A program made the translations under genes and the position numbers. A stretch of 50,686 bases of DNA, from positions 1-50,686 of the forward strand of contig URXG01000011.1 in NCBI GenBank assembly GCA_900551715.1, in the 5' to 3' direction. Positions 8,146-19,000 of this stretch are shown in pieces (within the stretch, counting starts at the first letter, position 1; each line of letters starts with the position of its first letter). Below the pieces are notes generated by a model, which did not search any database, was not told where the DNA came from, and worked only from the letters and a program-made list of their open reading frames with translations. This DNA comes from an uncultured Blautia sp. (lineage in GTDB: Bacteria; Bacillota; Clostridia; Lachnospirales; Lachnospiraceae).

Positions 8146-9762
8146 ATGGCGAAAATATTAAACATAGAAATAGAAACTGCCCGCCTCAGGGTAGCGGAGA
8201 CAGACAGCAGAGGAACCAGGCTGTATCAGTGTTTTTCATTGCCGGTTCCCAGAGGAGCCGTAGATGACGGACAGGTCCGGGACACAAAGACCTTGGGTTC
8301 CATGTTGAAAACACTTCTGGAAGAAAAGAAGATCCGTACCAAAAAGGTATTTTTTGCAGCAGGATCATCCAGGATCGCCAGCAGGGAAGTCAGGATCCCT
8401 CTGATCAAGAAGAGCCAGATCCAGGCTATGATCCAGGAAAACGCCACAGAGTATTTTCCGATTGATATTTCTAACTATGTAATTTCCTATAACATTATTG
8501 ATATAGAAACCACCAGGGATAAGAATAACGAAGAGCTGAAACAGTATCACCTGATGGTTTATGCAGCACCGACAGCCATTTCTACAGCTCTCAGAGAGTT
8601 TGCAGAAGCGGCGAACTTAAATATCACCGGTATCACCTATACAGGTGACAGCATTTATTCTGCTGTAAAGGAAAACTACGGTGAAGGTGTACATATGCTG
8701 ATCAAGACTGAGATGAGCAGCACCAGCATCAGTATTATCCGTAATGGTGAGCTGGCTTTACAGCGAAACATCAACTATGGTATTGACAGTGCAGTGGAAG
8801 CAGTACAGGCTTTTCCTCAGTTTGGGGAAGATCTGGATGAACAGGATGCGCTGGATGTGCTCAATGACAGACTCTGTATCTACGATTCCCTGGATGGTGT
8901 ACGGCCTGCGGGAGAAGAGGACGAGCTGTTGGTTACAGCCAAAAACGAAGTTACCGAGAGCTTCCGGTATATGATCGGCAATATTTCCCGTATCATTGAT
9001 TATTATATTTCCAGAAATACAGATGTAAATTTTACTTCCATTAATCTCTGTGGTCTGGGAGCAGGTGTCCGGGGACTGAATATTCTGCTTGCCAACGAAA
9101 TCGGACAGAGAGTAGAGATCGTTTACGCACTGGCAGGATGCATCTATCCGGATTTTCCGAAACATGAAGGGTTGTACCTTTATACAGCGGTGATCGCACC
9201 TGCCCGTTCCGGTGTAAATCTTCTGGAAAAAACAAGCCGCAGAAAGAAAGAAGAAAAAGACTCTCTTTCCGGTGCCATCCTGATCTGTGCAGTGGGAGTG
9301 ATCGCAGGTGTGGCACTGGCAGGAGCCGGCATTGTCAACCGTATTTATCAGCAGCATATATACGATCATCTCAATGAACGTATCACAGAAGAAAGTTCTG
9401 TCCAGGATATTTATGATGCCTATATGGCGGCAAAAGATAATTATGGCAATTATGAAAATATGTATGCCAAAACCAACACTCCCAACGAAAATCTCCGGGA
9501 TTTTCTTGAGGAAATGGAACAGAAGATGCCTTCGGACATGACAGTAGAATCTTTCACTTCCACCGGAACAGGTGTGACATTTACACTGCGTACTTCCGGC
9601 AAGTCAGAGGCTGCCACAGTGCTGATCCAGCTTCGTACCTTTGAGAGCCTGGCTACAGTTACCACCACAGGGCTTGACGAAGATGAGAACGGCAACGTAG
9701 CCATGACGGTATCCTGTACTTACAGTGAACCGGCAGGACTGGATCTGGAAGAATCAGAATAA
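8146..9762 (+). CDS. pilM: Fused type IV pilus alignment protein PilM-PilN
   Basis: 538 residues from ATG 8146, chosen because GGAGGAG (8130-8136) lies nine bases upstream; the ATG at 8113 has no such site. Residues 1 to about 355 form an actin-like PilM ATPase domain (IEIETARLRVAE phosphate loop at the start). A membrane helix follows at about 375-398. Residues 400-538 look like PilN: a short coiled segment, then the FLEEMEQKMPSDMTVESF and alpha/beta ring-forming domain. In most species PilM and PilN are separate proteins, PilN's short N-terminus binding PilM. Here they are one chain. PilO follows 15 bases downstream. Confidence 0.86.
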   Translation: MAKILNIEIETARLRVAETDSRGTRLYQCFSLPVPRGAVDDGQVRDTKTLGSMLKTLLEEKKIRTKKVFFAAGSSRIASREVRIPLIKKSQIQAMIQENATEYFPIDISNYVISYNIIDIETTRDKNNEELKQYHLMVYAAPTAISTALREFAEAANLNITGITYTGDSIYSAVKENYGEGVHMLIKTEMSSTSISIIRNGELALQRNINYGIDSAVEAVQAFPQFGEDLDEQDALDVLNDRLCIYDSLDGVRPAGEEDELLVTAKNEVTESFRYMIGNISRIIDYYISRNTDVNFTSINLCGLGAGVRGLNILLANEIGQRVEIVYALAGCIYPDFPKHEGLYLYTAVIAPARSGVNLLEKTSRRKKEEKDSLSGAILICAVGVIAGVALAGAGIVNRIYQQHIYDHLNERITEESSVQDIYDAYMAAKDNYGNYENMYAKTNTPNENLRDFLEEMEQKMPSDMTVESFTSTGTGVTFTLRTSGKSEAATVLIQLRTFESLATVTTTGLDEDENGNVAMTVSCTYSEPAGLDLEESE

Positions 9763-9777
9763 GGAGGCACAACAGAA

Positions 9778-10710
9778 ATGAGCATTTCTACCCGAGATAA
9801 AAAAATTCTGCTGATGTTTTCCGGAGTAGCTGTTTTTGCAGCAGGATATTTCTTCGGATACAGACCTCAGATGAGTAAGGCAGAAGAAATAGAAACAGCA
9901 AGTGCACCTCTGGAAACTCGTCTGAACGAACTTCTGGAGATGGCGAAGAATAAAGAGTTTTATGTGGAAGAAACCAGTAAATATAACCAGGAAGTCAGTG
10001 ATTATGTGGCGCAGTTTCCGGCAGATGTGAAGGAAGAAGACGGAATTCTTCTTGCCAGAGATATGGAAAATGCCCTGGATATGGAAGTTTCCAATATCGG
10101 TATCAGTACCAGGAATTTTATTGCTTCTCTGGACGGAAGTACCGAAGAAGAGATCGGCGAGCTGGTTGACCAGACTCTGTCAGAGAAAGCCAATGAGCAG
10201 ACTCAGGAACAGATCGATGAGATCGAAGGGACAGATACAAAGGCAGAGGAAGCACTTGCAGATGCCACAGAGGCAGCTGTCAGTGACGCGTCAGGTCTGA
10301 CAGACCTGACGGTGCTTTTCCGGCGACTGGACACACTGCAGTTCAGCGGAACTTACGACAGTCTGAAAGACGCCGTAGATTATCTTGCTTCTCGCAGCGG
10401 AAGGATGACTCTGGACAGTGTGGATGCTTCTTTTGACGCATCTACAGGCAATCTTATCGGAACCATTACTGTGAATATGTTTTCCATGACAGGTACCGGC
10501 AGTACCTATACAGAGCCGGATGCGGGGTCAGTGGCTCTGGGTAGAAAGGACTTGTTTGGTACCATTGATGCTGCAAAGGCTTCAGCAGATGCAGGAGCAT
10601 CTGACAGTAACCAGCAGGCTGACGGAGATTCAGCTGAACAGACAGAAGAGAATACAGAAGACCAGTCCGGCGGAGCAGAGACCGACAACGGAGATAATGG
10701 TCAGTCATAA
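9778..10710 (+). CDS. pilO: Type IV pilus alignment protein PilO-like
   Basis: 310 residues: a short cytoplasmic start, one membrane helix (about 9-28), a coiled region (about 32-85) and an alpha/beta PilO-type domain (about 165-235, LFRRLDTLQFSGTYDSLKDAVDYLAS). The tail after about 255 is Ser/Asp/Gln/Glu-rich and probably disordered. PilO pairs with PilN in the membrane to couple the motor to the pilus. An acidic insert (about 120-165) lengthens it over usual PilO (about 200). AAGGAGG before ATG 9778. Confidence 0.8.
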   Translation: MSISTRDKKILLMFSGVAVFAAGYFFGYRPQMSKAEEIETASAPLETRLNELLEMAKNKEFYVEETSKYNQEVSDYVAQFPADVKEEDGILLARDMENALDMEVSNIGISTRNFIASLDGSTEEEIGELVDQTLSEKANEQTQEQIDEIEGTDTKAEEALADATEAAVSDASGLTDLTVLFRRLDTLQFSGTYDSLKDAVDYLASRSGRMTLDSVDASFDASTGNLIGTITVNMFSMTGTGSTYTEPDAGSVALGRKDLFGTIDAAKASADAGASDSNQQADGDSAEQTEENTEDQSGGAETDNGDNGQS

Positions 10711-10716
10711 AGGAAT

Positions 10717-10762
10717 ACAGACTTAGGGGGGAGAAAACAAAGGCCCCTCTATCTGTGTTTTT
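10717..10762 (+). terminator. Attenuator-like hairpin between pilO and the minor-pilin genes
   Basis: ACAGA (10717-10721) and the following G-rich arm pair with CCCCTCTA and TCTGT (to 10756), with a two-base bulge and one G-U pair. GTTTTT follows. This would lower read-through from the assembly genes into the minor-pilin block. Confidence 0.5.
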
Positions 10763-10818
10763 GGAGAACAATCCGCAGGTATCTTTTTACCCGGAAAAAA
10801 AAGGAGGACATCCTCAAA

Positions 10819-12399
10819 ATGGAAAAAATGTGGAAAACCAAAAAGAATGCAGGTCTTACATTGCTGGAAGTGATCGTTGCTGTCAGCATTTTTTCTGTTG
10901 CTGCCCTTGTTCTTCTTCAGGGATTTGTCCTGTCAGGAAGGATTAATCGGACATCAGCTTTGTATATGAGTGCCACAGATCTGGCACAGAACGTAATGGA
11001 AGATATCAAGTCAAAAGATTTTGCAGAGCTTTCCACAGCTTTTAACTATCCTGTAGATGCAGATACAAAAGGACTCCGGTTAAGTTCCATAGCTTCTCAG
11101 AAAGAACGTTATGACAGCGGAGAAATGGAAATCCAGGAGATCATCAAAGACGGAGACCGGTACAAGAATGTCCGTAAGTACCGTCCTTCAGATTCAGATA
11201 CTTCTCTGGTAACAGCTTCTGTGATCTCGGAAGATAACGGAAGAACCTACAAGTTCAATGCCAGAACCAGCGGTAAGAACGAGTCCAGATATTATTTTGA
11301 GATGACCAACGTAAAAGGGGAAAAAGAAAATTACGATGTACTGGCAGAGTTTGATGGAAGCAAAGATTCCGGTTATAAGAAGTCTTCCAGTTCAGCTCCG
11401 GACACCGAAAAAAATGATTATCTGTCGCCGAATATCACCAAACTGGATACCAAGACCAATGCGTTCCTGATCATGCCAAAAAACTGGGATGACAATGCCA
11501 TGAATGAGCTGGTAAAAGCTCAACATCAGCAGGCTCAGCAGTTGGCCGCAGAAAAAAAAGATGAGGAACCGGCCGCCCTGGATCCGGATGAAGTATACAA
11601 ACATACCAAACGTACTCTTTATGTAAGAGTAGAGGAATCCAGTGGTACTATCAAGGCAGAAGCCAAGTATACCCTGAATGCCTATGATTATGTCAGTGAC
11701 ACAGACCCTGTCTACGGAAGAATGGATCTTTGTCCAAAACACAGTGGCACCGGATCTACAGAATCCTGTACCTATGAAAGTGCCTATACACCTTTCTACA
11801 GTTCAGAGACAGGAGAGAAACTGAAAAGCATTTATGTATTTTATTATCCCAACTACAATTCCACCAGTTCTGTAAACCCTCTGGATGAGATTGTATTTGA
11901 GAATACCGGCAATTTTCCGGTAAATCTGTATGTAACCAAACAGCGGGATGAAGGAACAGATGGTTCTGATGATACAGAGACAGTCAGTGTGCCCACTTTA
12001 GCGCAGGAAAACAACTACCGTATGTCCCTGACAGTGAGAGAGTGCCCGGATGCCCTTGGAAAGGTCAACTGGAACACCAACCCGGGACTGTACAGAGCCC
12101 AGACAGCACTCAGAACAAATCTGGACTACAACATCAGTGATCCAGACAGGATTCAGGAAAGATCAAGGATCAACCAGATGAAACTGACCTATCAGGCAGT
12201 AAGCACTGCAGGAGTGGATAATAAGAGAGTTACCGGCTCCAGTGCGAAGAAGGTATTAAGTTATAACGGACTGGATGACAGAAAAGCCACTGACCGTATC
12301 TATAAGGTGAAGGTCAGTATTTACAAAGCTGGTGCAGCAGAGAAAAATTTCCCGGAAAGTGACCTGATCTGCACTCTGGATGGAGCAAAAGAACAATGA
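10819..12399 (+). CDS. Large prepilin-like minor pilin (PilV/GspI-like N-terminus)
   Basis: 526 residues, far longer than ordinary minor pilins (about 150-200). Leader KKNAG, cut before LTLLEVIVAVSIFSVAALVLL, with Glu at mature position 5; the LLEVIVA run is typical of PilV/GspI. After about residue 60 comes a long, lysine- and serine-rich extracellular region of unknown fold, with a glutamine-rich patch (HQQAQQLAAEKK). It probably joins the tip complex that starts pilus assembly. AAGGAGG at 10800-10806 sets the start; ATG 10828 is a possible alternative. Its stop overlaps the next start (ATGA). Confidence 0.75.
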   Translation: MEKMWKTKKNAGLTLLEVIVAVSIFSVAALVLLQGFVLSGRINRTSALYMSATDLAQNVMEDIKSKDFAELSTAFNYPVDADTKGLRLSSIASQKERYDSGEMEIQEIIKDGDRYKNVRKYRPSDSDTSLVTASVISEDNGRTYKFNARTSGKNESRYYFEMTNVKGEKENYDVLAEFDGSKDSGYKKSSSSAPDTEKNDYLSPNITKLDTKTNAFLIMPKNWDDNAMNELVKAQHQQAQQLAAEKKDEEPAALDPDEVYKHTKRTLYVRVEESSGTIKAEAKYTLNAYDYVSDTDPVYGRMDLCPKHSGTGSTESCTYESAYTPFYSSETGEKLKSIYVFYYPNYNSTSSVNPLDEIVFENTGNFPVNLYVTKQRDEGTDGSDDTETVSVPTLAQENNYRMSLTVRECPDALGKVNWNTNPGLYRAQTALRTNLDYNISDPDRIQERSRINQMKLTYQAVSTAGVDNKRVTGSSAKKVLSYNGLDDRKATDRIYKVKVSIYKAGAAEKNFPESDLICTLDGAKEQ

Positions 12400-14882
12400 G
12401 ACAAAAGCAGAATATGAAGGATAATCTGAGAGAAAAATTAAATAAAGGTTTTTCCGTACTTACAGTGATCATTTCTGTGGCATTTGTCGGAACCCTGGCT
12501 CTGCTTGTATTATATATGGCACTGAGCAACTTCAATATGAAAGTTTCTGACAGGAAAGGCAAGGACAGTTTTTATACAGCAGAACGTGCACTGGAAGAAA
12601 TCTGCACAGGACTTCAGCAGGATGTAGGAAATTCCATGTCCAGAGCTTATATCAAGGTTCTGGAGGATTACAATAAAGTAAGTGACAGTTCTGATACAAC
12701 TCTGGATGAGCTGCGGCAGCAGGCTTTTGAGAAAGAATTTCTTCAAGATATGAAAAATTGTCTGAGAAAAGCAGATACAGAATGGAATGAGACTTATAAC
12801 CAGGGAACCTATGATCTGGATTATGTACGGAATTATGTGGATCTTAATGATAGCAGTGATTTTAATGAAAAAACAGAATCTCTGATCGTTACCAACCCAT
12901 CCGGCAAGAAACCGGTATTGAAAATAAAAGATGAGGATGGAATTCTTCTAAGGAACCTGAAAGTGATCTATGTGGACCCGCAGGGACTGGCATCTGTGAT
13001 AGAGACAGATATCTGTCTGGAGATTCCGAAGATCAAGTTTCCTACTCCCTCTACCCTGCCTGACCTTATGAATATGATCGTAGTGGCAGACCATGGTATT
13101 ATCTGTGAAGGGGAAACAGGTAAAAAGAACACCATCACAGGCAGTATCTATGCCGGACTTTTGAAAAATACAGACCAGCCTTCCAACGGAAATAACCGCA
13201 CAGGTATCCTTCTGAGATCCAAAGGGTCTCTGGATATCACTTCCGGTGATAAAGTAGTCAGTGCAGGAGAAGTTTATGTAGAAAACGGAGCTTCTTTTAC
13301 CAGTGAAGCAGGTGTAAACCTGTGGGCACAGGGAGTAAGACTTTCCTCCGCAGAAGTGAACCTTCAGGGGACAACTTATCTTTCCGATGACCTTACTGTG
13401 GAAAAAGGTAGCGGAAGTAAGGTGACTGTCAGTGGAGAATATTATGGCTATGGTTCTCCAGAATCTGCCAGAGCAGAAAACAGCAGAAATTGGAACAACG
13501 GAGAGGGACTTTACAAAGACTGGGCAGACTCTGCACTGAGCAGTGCCATTGTGATCAATGGCAAAAATACTACCATGGATCTTTCCGGCATCCGTAAGAT
13601 GATGGTGGCAGGTAAGAACTATATTTCCGGTACCGGCGTAAAGAGTATGACTCAGAACAATGCATCAGACATCATGACAGGAGAGAGCCTGACAGTGAAA
13701 GGTACACAGCTGGCGTACCTTCTTCCGGCAGAACTTCTGAATCTGCAGAACTCTACAGTGGCAGCATCCAATCCCATGTCCTATACAGATTATCTGAATT
13801 CAAATCTGGGAGAAGGCAGTGCCATGGTAAATATGGACACACCGGTAGAGCTGTGGGGTGGCAACTCTCTCAGCCAGATCGGTGTAGATCCTGAGAATCC
13901 GGTACAGAAAGTGTTTTATAACGATAATTCTTCTGCTGATGGAGGTTATGTGTATTTTTATCTGAATTTTACAGATGACAGCAAGGCAGCAGCATTTATG
14001 AACCAGTATTATTTCAGCAATGACACCGTACGACAGAATATGAATAAATACCTGTCCTTCTATTTCGGACCGGATGCAGGAATTACTGTAAACGACAGTC
14101 AGAATTATCTTCGTTATGTAACTGGCGGAAATGTACTTTCCTACGATGGAGAGAAGGCGGAAGGCTCTCTGGAAAATGCTACAGATGCTGATGCAGATCA
14201 GAAATTTCTTCAGGAGCAGACCAATTATCAGAACAGCTGGTATGCACTGAACCGCAAGATGATCACCAGCGTGGATCTTCTGAAAACAGAGGTAAAGGAC
14301 GAGGATGGTCAGGCACATGATGAGACAGACAGTTCAAGAGGCGTTTTTGACAATCTTGTAAATGAAAAAGGTATGGTACAGTACCTTCAGCAAAACGATC
14401 CCGGAGATCTGAAGTATCAGTTTACTTCCTCTTCAGAGGATGGCGGGCTGACTGCTATTATGTATCACAATGGAAGCAGCAGTACCTATACAGACAAAAC
14501 CGGCAGAACTGTTACGGTAAATGGCAAAAATTCAAAACTGGTGATCGACAGAGATCTGGCAGCCAGACTCCGTCTGGTGATCTGTACCGGAGATGTGGAG
14601 ATCGAAAAAGACGTAGAGTTCAGGGGAATCATCATGGCAAAGGGAACCATTACCCTGAAACCGGGAGCAACCCTGGAATCTTCTCCGCTGGAAGCAGCCA
14701 AAGTGTTCCAGAGTGCAGTAGGAAACGGGCAGGATATTTCGCCGAAACAGTTCTTCTGGGAGGGAGAAAAATATGTACTTGGTAATACATCCTCCACAGA
14801 GGAAGACAAAGATTCCGGACTTATTTCTGATTCCTATAACCTGGCAGACTATGTAAGTTACGAAAACTGGAGAAAAGAATAG
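12396..14882 (+). CDS. Very large PilX/GspK-like tip prepilin
   Basis: 828 residues. A leader ending NKG precedes FSVLTVIISVAFVGTLALLVLYMA, so mature position 5 is Thr, not the usual Glu. Loss of Glu5 is known in GspK-type pseudopilins, which cap the tip. The N-terminal 200 residues resemble PilX-type proteins (YTAERALEEI). The rest is a long surface domain; residues 700-775 have beta-helix-like, bactofilin-like runs (GTITLKPGATLES). Starts in an ATGA overlap with the previous gene and its stop overlaps the next GTG. Function beyond a tip role is unknown. Confidence 0.72.
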   Translation: MRQKQNMKDNLREKLNKGFSVLTVIISVAFVGTLALLVLYMALSNFNMKVSDRKGKDSFYTAERALEEICTGLQQDVGNSMSRAYIKVLEDYNKVSDSSDTTLDELRQQAFEKEFLQDMKNCLRKADTEWNETYNQGTYDLDYVRNYVDLNDSSDFNEKTESLIVTNPSGKKPVLKIKDEDGILLRNLKVIYVDPQGLASVIETDICLEIPKIKFPTPSTLPDLMNMIVVADHGIICEGETGKKNTITGSIYAGLLKNTDQPSNGNNRTGILLRSKGSLDITSGDKVVSAGEVYVENGASFTSEAGVNLWAQGVRLSSAEVNLQGTTYLSDDLTVEKGSGSKVTVSGEYYGYGSPESARAENSRNWNNGEGLYKDWADSALSSAIVINGKNTTMDLSGIRKMMVAGKNYISGTGVKSMTQNNASDIMTGESLTVKGTQLAYLLPAELLNLQNSTVAASNPMSYTDYLNSNLGEGSAMVNMDTPVELWGGNSLSQIGVDPENPVQKVFYNDNSSADGGYVYFYLNFTDDSKAAAFMNQYYFSNDTVRQNMNKYLSFYFGPDAGITVNDSQNYLRYVTGGNVLSYDGEKAEGSLENATDADADQKFLQEQTNYQNSWYALNRKMITSVDLLKTEVKDEDGQAHDETDSSRGVFDNLVNEKGMVQYLQQNDPGDLKYQFTSSSEDGGLTAIMYHNGSSSTYTDKTGRTVTVNGKNSKLVIDRDLAARLRLVICTGDVEIEKDVEFRGIIMAKGTITLKPGATLESSPLEAAKVFQSAVGNGQDISPKQFFWEGEKYVLGNTSSTEEDKDSGLISDSYNLADYVSYENWRKE

Positions 14883-15493
14883 TGAAAGACAGAGACAGAA
14901 CCACAGCTGAAAAAAAGAATAAAGGTTTTACCCTGGTGGAACTGGTAGTAGTCATCAGTATTCTTGCCATCCTTCTGGGGATTCTGGTACCTTCTGTGAA
15001 TTCCATTCTGGGATTTCGGGTACAGAGAGCAGCAGATTCCATCTGTACAGCTCTGGACAAAACCCACACCGAAGCCATGAACCGGCTGGTAGGAGAGATG
15101 AAGCTGGAATATACAGACCAGGGATATTTTATCAGTTATTATCTGGATCGTGGCAAAAGTGGCGAAAAATCCCATGTATCAGAGGAAGATAGAGAAAAGA
15201 TCGCTCCTGCAGGCACCAGGATCAGTTATGCAGACAGCACCGGTGCCACATATAATCTGTGGGAAGGCAGTGTTCACTCTCTTATTCTGACTTATGACCG
15301 GGCAACCGGAAGTTTCCTGCCCATTCAGACAGGAACTTTCAGTGAGAAAGATATTCTGGGACTTCTGGAGCAGGGAAAAGATATTCCTCTTACAAGAACC
15401 GGTGCATACTGCGATTCCATTACTGTAAAGGGCGGTGGAAAAACCAGGGTGATCACCCTTCACAAAGATACCGGGAAATATGATAAAAAGTAA
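14882..15493 (+). CDS. Prepilin-like minor pilin (GspH/FimT-like)
   Basis: 203 residues from a GTG that shares one base with the previous stop (TAGTG). Leader KKNKG, cut before FTLVELVVVISILAILLGILVP, with Glu at mature position 5. A compact head of about 150 residues follows, the usual minor-pilin size. It belongs with its neighbours to the initiation complex of the pilus. Confidence 0.85.
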   Translation: MKDRDRTTAEKKNKGFTLVELVVVISILAILLGILVPSVNSILGFRVQRAADSICTALDKTHTEAMNRLVGEMKLEYTDQGYFISYYLDRGKSGEKSHVSEEDREKIAPAGTRISYADSTGATYNLWEGSVHSLILTYDRATGSFLPIQTGTFSEKDILGLLEQGKDIPLTRTGAYCDSITVKGGGKTRVITLHKDTGKYDKK

Positions 15494-15505
15494 AGGAAAG
15501 GGCCT

Positions 15506-16051
15506 ATGAAAAAATTTTGGAAAAAACACAGGCAGAATAACCAGGGTCTTACGCTGATAGAAATGGTCATTACAGTAGCGATCATTGGTATTGTTTCAGT
15601 GGTAGTCCTTTCGATAGTTTCCACAGGTGCAAATTTTTACAGAGGGATGTCCGGCAGGACAAAAAGTCAGATGGATCTTCAGGAGCTGATGGATGATGTG
15701 GAAAATATTATCATGAATGCAGATGACAGTATTTCTCTTTCCACAGGGGAAAACGGGGCTGTGGTTCTTACTGTTGTAAACCGATATGACAGTTCCGGAT
15801 ATACAGATACACTGGAATGGATTCCGTCAGAGAAAAAGATATATCATACAAGAGTTACCATTGGTACAAAAGAAGTGTACAAAGATGTTGCAAGATCTGC
15901 CATAGCAGAAAATGTGGTGGATTTTTCTATTGATATGAAGCATACGGAAAAAAACAGAACCGTAGAATTTCAGGCAACTGTAAACAACAGAGGCAAAGAA
16001 GACTCTGCTTCCTGTACGGTGCACCTGAGAAATGCAGTAGAGATAAAATAA
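15506..16051 (+). CDS. Prepilin-like minor pilin (PilW/GspJ-like)
   Basis: 181 residues. Leader RQNNQG, cut before LTLIEMVITVAIIGIVSVVVLSIV with Glu at position 5, then a GspJ/PilW-like segment (MDLQELMDDVENIIMNADDSI) and a beta-rich end. Ribosome site GGAAAGGG before ATG 15506. Last of the four minor-pilin genes; the giant secreted protein follows 31 bases later. Confidence 0.83.
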   Translation: MKKFWKKHRQNNQGLTLIEMVITVAIIGIVSVVVLSIVSTGANFYRGMSGRTKSQMDLQELMDDVENIIMNADDSISLSTGENGAVVLTVVNRYDSSGYTDTLEWIPSEKKIYHTRVTIGTKEVYKDVARSAIAENVVDFSIDMKHTEKNRTVEFQATVNNRGKEDSASCTVHLRNAVEIK

Positions 16052-16082
16052 GTTTGGAAGTTATGTATAGGAGGAATCCTGA

Positions 16083-19000
16083 ATGAGGATCAGACATAAG
16101 AAGCTTCTGGTATCCGGTGCCGCTGTGACAGTGGCAGGTGTGTTGGGAATCGGAACATTGATACAGACCAGTCTTTTAGTAAAGGCATCTTCAGAAATGA
16201 TGCCGGGCATAGAGACGATCATCAATGAGAATTCCGGACAGAAACCTTTTAAGATACTGGAACTTACAGACAGTAGCGACAGGGCAGAAATCGGATATTA
16301 TGTTTCCGGTCAGGAGCCCTATATCAAACTTTATACATGGCAGTATACAGACGATAATAATGAGACAAAAACAATCCACTTTAACACTCTTGAGGAAGGT
16401 CTGAAACTTCTGCCTCAGGGCAAACGCCGGGAATTTGCCATGAATATTCGGTTGGACGAAAATGGACAGGTTGACCCAGATGCTTCTACAGGAATTCGTA
16501 ATGTGGCAGAGTGTAGCACAGGAGACGAAGAAACCAGCCCATTAAGTGTCACTGATTATCAGGAAAAATATTTCCTGGAATCCGGGGACAATGCTTCTGA
16601 CTGGAAGCGGATTGATTTTACAGATACCGAAGGAAATTCCCGTACAGATACCATCCAGGCAGAAGGTTCTTATCAGGAAAATACCGAGGGTACCGGAGAC
16701 TATACCAAAGAAGAACAGACCTATTATCCCATCCGTAATGACAGGACAGATGATGGAGCGAATGCAGATACTTTCCGGGAAAACATCGAGAATTTTTATT
16801 TTTCCGAAGGGGATGGTGACAGTTCCAGAGGGGCTTATCAGCTGGAATTTACTTCTGTAAGTAATCAGAAGGTAAATAAGGCACTGGATGCTGACGGAGG
16901 AAAGTTTGATATCCTTCCGGAATATGATTACGAAAACCAGCGATATGGATATTACGAAAATGTCTATGAGGACCTTACCAAAGAGATTGTAGATAATATT
17001 TTACAGGGCACTTATACATTTCCTGGTCAGAATCCATCAACAGATCTGACAAAGGCAGTGCTGCTGGCGGATCAGCCGGATGAAGCGGCAAAAAGAGATC
17101 CTGACGAAGAAACGCCTTTTGGTTCCGGCAGTGAAGCAGCTGATATTTCTTCAGGAGAGACTGTCGTTTCTTCTGATACAGATGATAGTGGTGGGGACGA
17201 CTTTTCCGGAGAAGATGCAACAGGAGAAAATCAGGTAAGTTCTGACAATGAGTTTACAGGAGCTGGAAATCTGTCTACAGAAGATGGCAGATTCGGAGAT
17301 GAAAGTGCCGATGAGGCTGTGGGAGCAGATGTTTCTGCAGATACAACGGATACAGACAATACAGATAATCCCGGAGCAGACGCTTTTTCCGACAGTGTTT
17401 CTGATGGTGGTACTGATATGCAGACAGATGATTTTTCTGGGGAAAACAGAAATGAAGATCTTTCTGATCAGACAGAGAATGAGGTGGATACACAGACCTC
17501 AACAGATGCAGATACCACCAGTGGGATTCTGGGAGAAATGAAAAATGATAAGGCAGCAGGAACCCAGGCAGATCCTTATATTTATCTCAGTGAAAGTATT
17601 AATGAATATCCTTATTTTAAATATACTTTGGTCGGTGATCTGGAATACGTGAAAGAGAAAGCAGTGGATATTACAGATCCGAAACATCAGGATGAAACAA
17701 GGCAGGCAGGGGATATTACCCTGGAAAGTGACCAGTACTGGTACTGGAAAGCAGATGATAGTGGCAATCTTACCAAATATCCTCTGACTGTAGTAACCGG
17801 ACGTCAGCCGGTGGCCTATGAAGACCTGAAAAAGATCCCTGATGAGATCCAGTATGATTATTATTTCAGAGTTACAAAAGTATATTTCTGCTGTACTTCC
17901 ACAGGGGATGGCGGGACGCCTTCAGATTATAAATATACAGGATGGTATTTTGCTTCCTATCCACAGGGCCAGGATCCATATCTTCCTGTGGCAGAAGGGG
18001 AGACTGCTACCCATTATATTTCAGATGCAGAGTACAGTCTTACACCGGGAACCGGAAGCTATGATTTTGTGCCGGGAGGAGATACGAAGCGGATCGTTCA
18101 GGTAAACCATATGTTTTATCAGGGTGGATATACCAACAACGACTGGTTCAAAAAATATGTATTCCATCTGACACCAAAGGCATCTGCAGATGACGCAGAC
18201 GGTCAGTTTGAGAATTTTGATATTCAGGTAGATACCAGAAGTTCCCTTGATCCAAAGCAGGAGATTTATGCGATTCCCGCAGATTCTGAAGATACTCCTT
18301 CAGTAGGGGATGTGAGCAGTGAAGAGAACGCTGTGGCAGATCAGACAGATGATTTATCATCGAAAGATACCGGTGCTGACAGTGAGACTGAGATTTCTGA
18401 TGCAGGATCTGAGGACGTTGATACAGATTCTGATGAGGCAGAAGTTACAGATGAAGATACAGATCTGGATGAGGTTACCGCAGAGGATACCGATGCAGCC
18501 GGTGCAGAAGCGGAGAATCTTCAGACCCTTATGGAAAGCTATGACCTGATCTATGTGAATGGAAAACTGTCAGAAGCAGCAGCTTCAGCTATCAGTCAGT
18601 CTTCCGTTCCCTGTATCATCAACAATGTGAATGTGGCAGAGACTGCTCTTGGAACGCTGAATTCCTTTACAAAGGCAGACGATGACGGACATTATGTAAA
18701 TACTTATGTTTACTTTTTCAAAAATCTACAGGTATCCGGAACAGCAGATCAGTCTACACTTGTAAACACTCAGTTCCATACCAACTTTAATGACAATGCA
18801 GACAGTGACAGCTACAAACCATCTGAGGGGGCAGCAGGATTTGAGGAGATTCTTTCCTACATTGAGAGTGAAAATAAATACAGAGCTTTAGGATCCAAAG
18901 ATGATTCCGACGTGCAGGATGGAGAAGACAGGAAACTGGATCCACTGGATAAAGAAATTTCTCAGGCAAAAGCCATAGAGTATATTATCAATTATAAATA

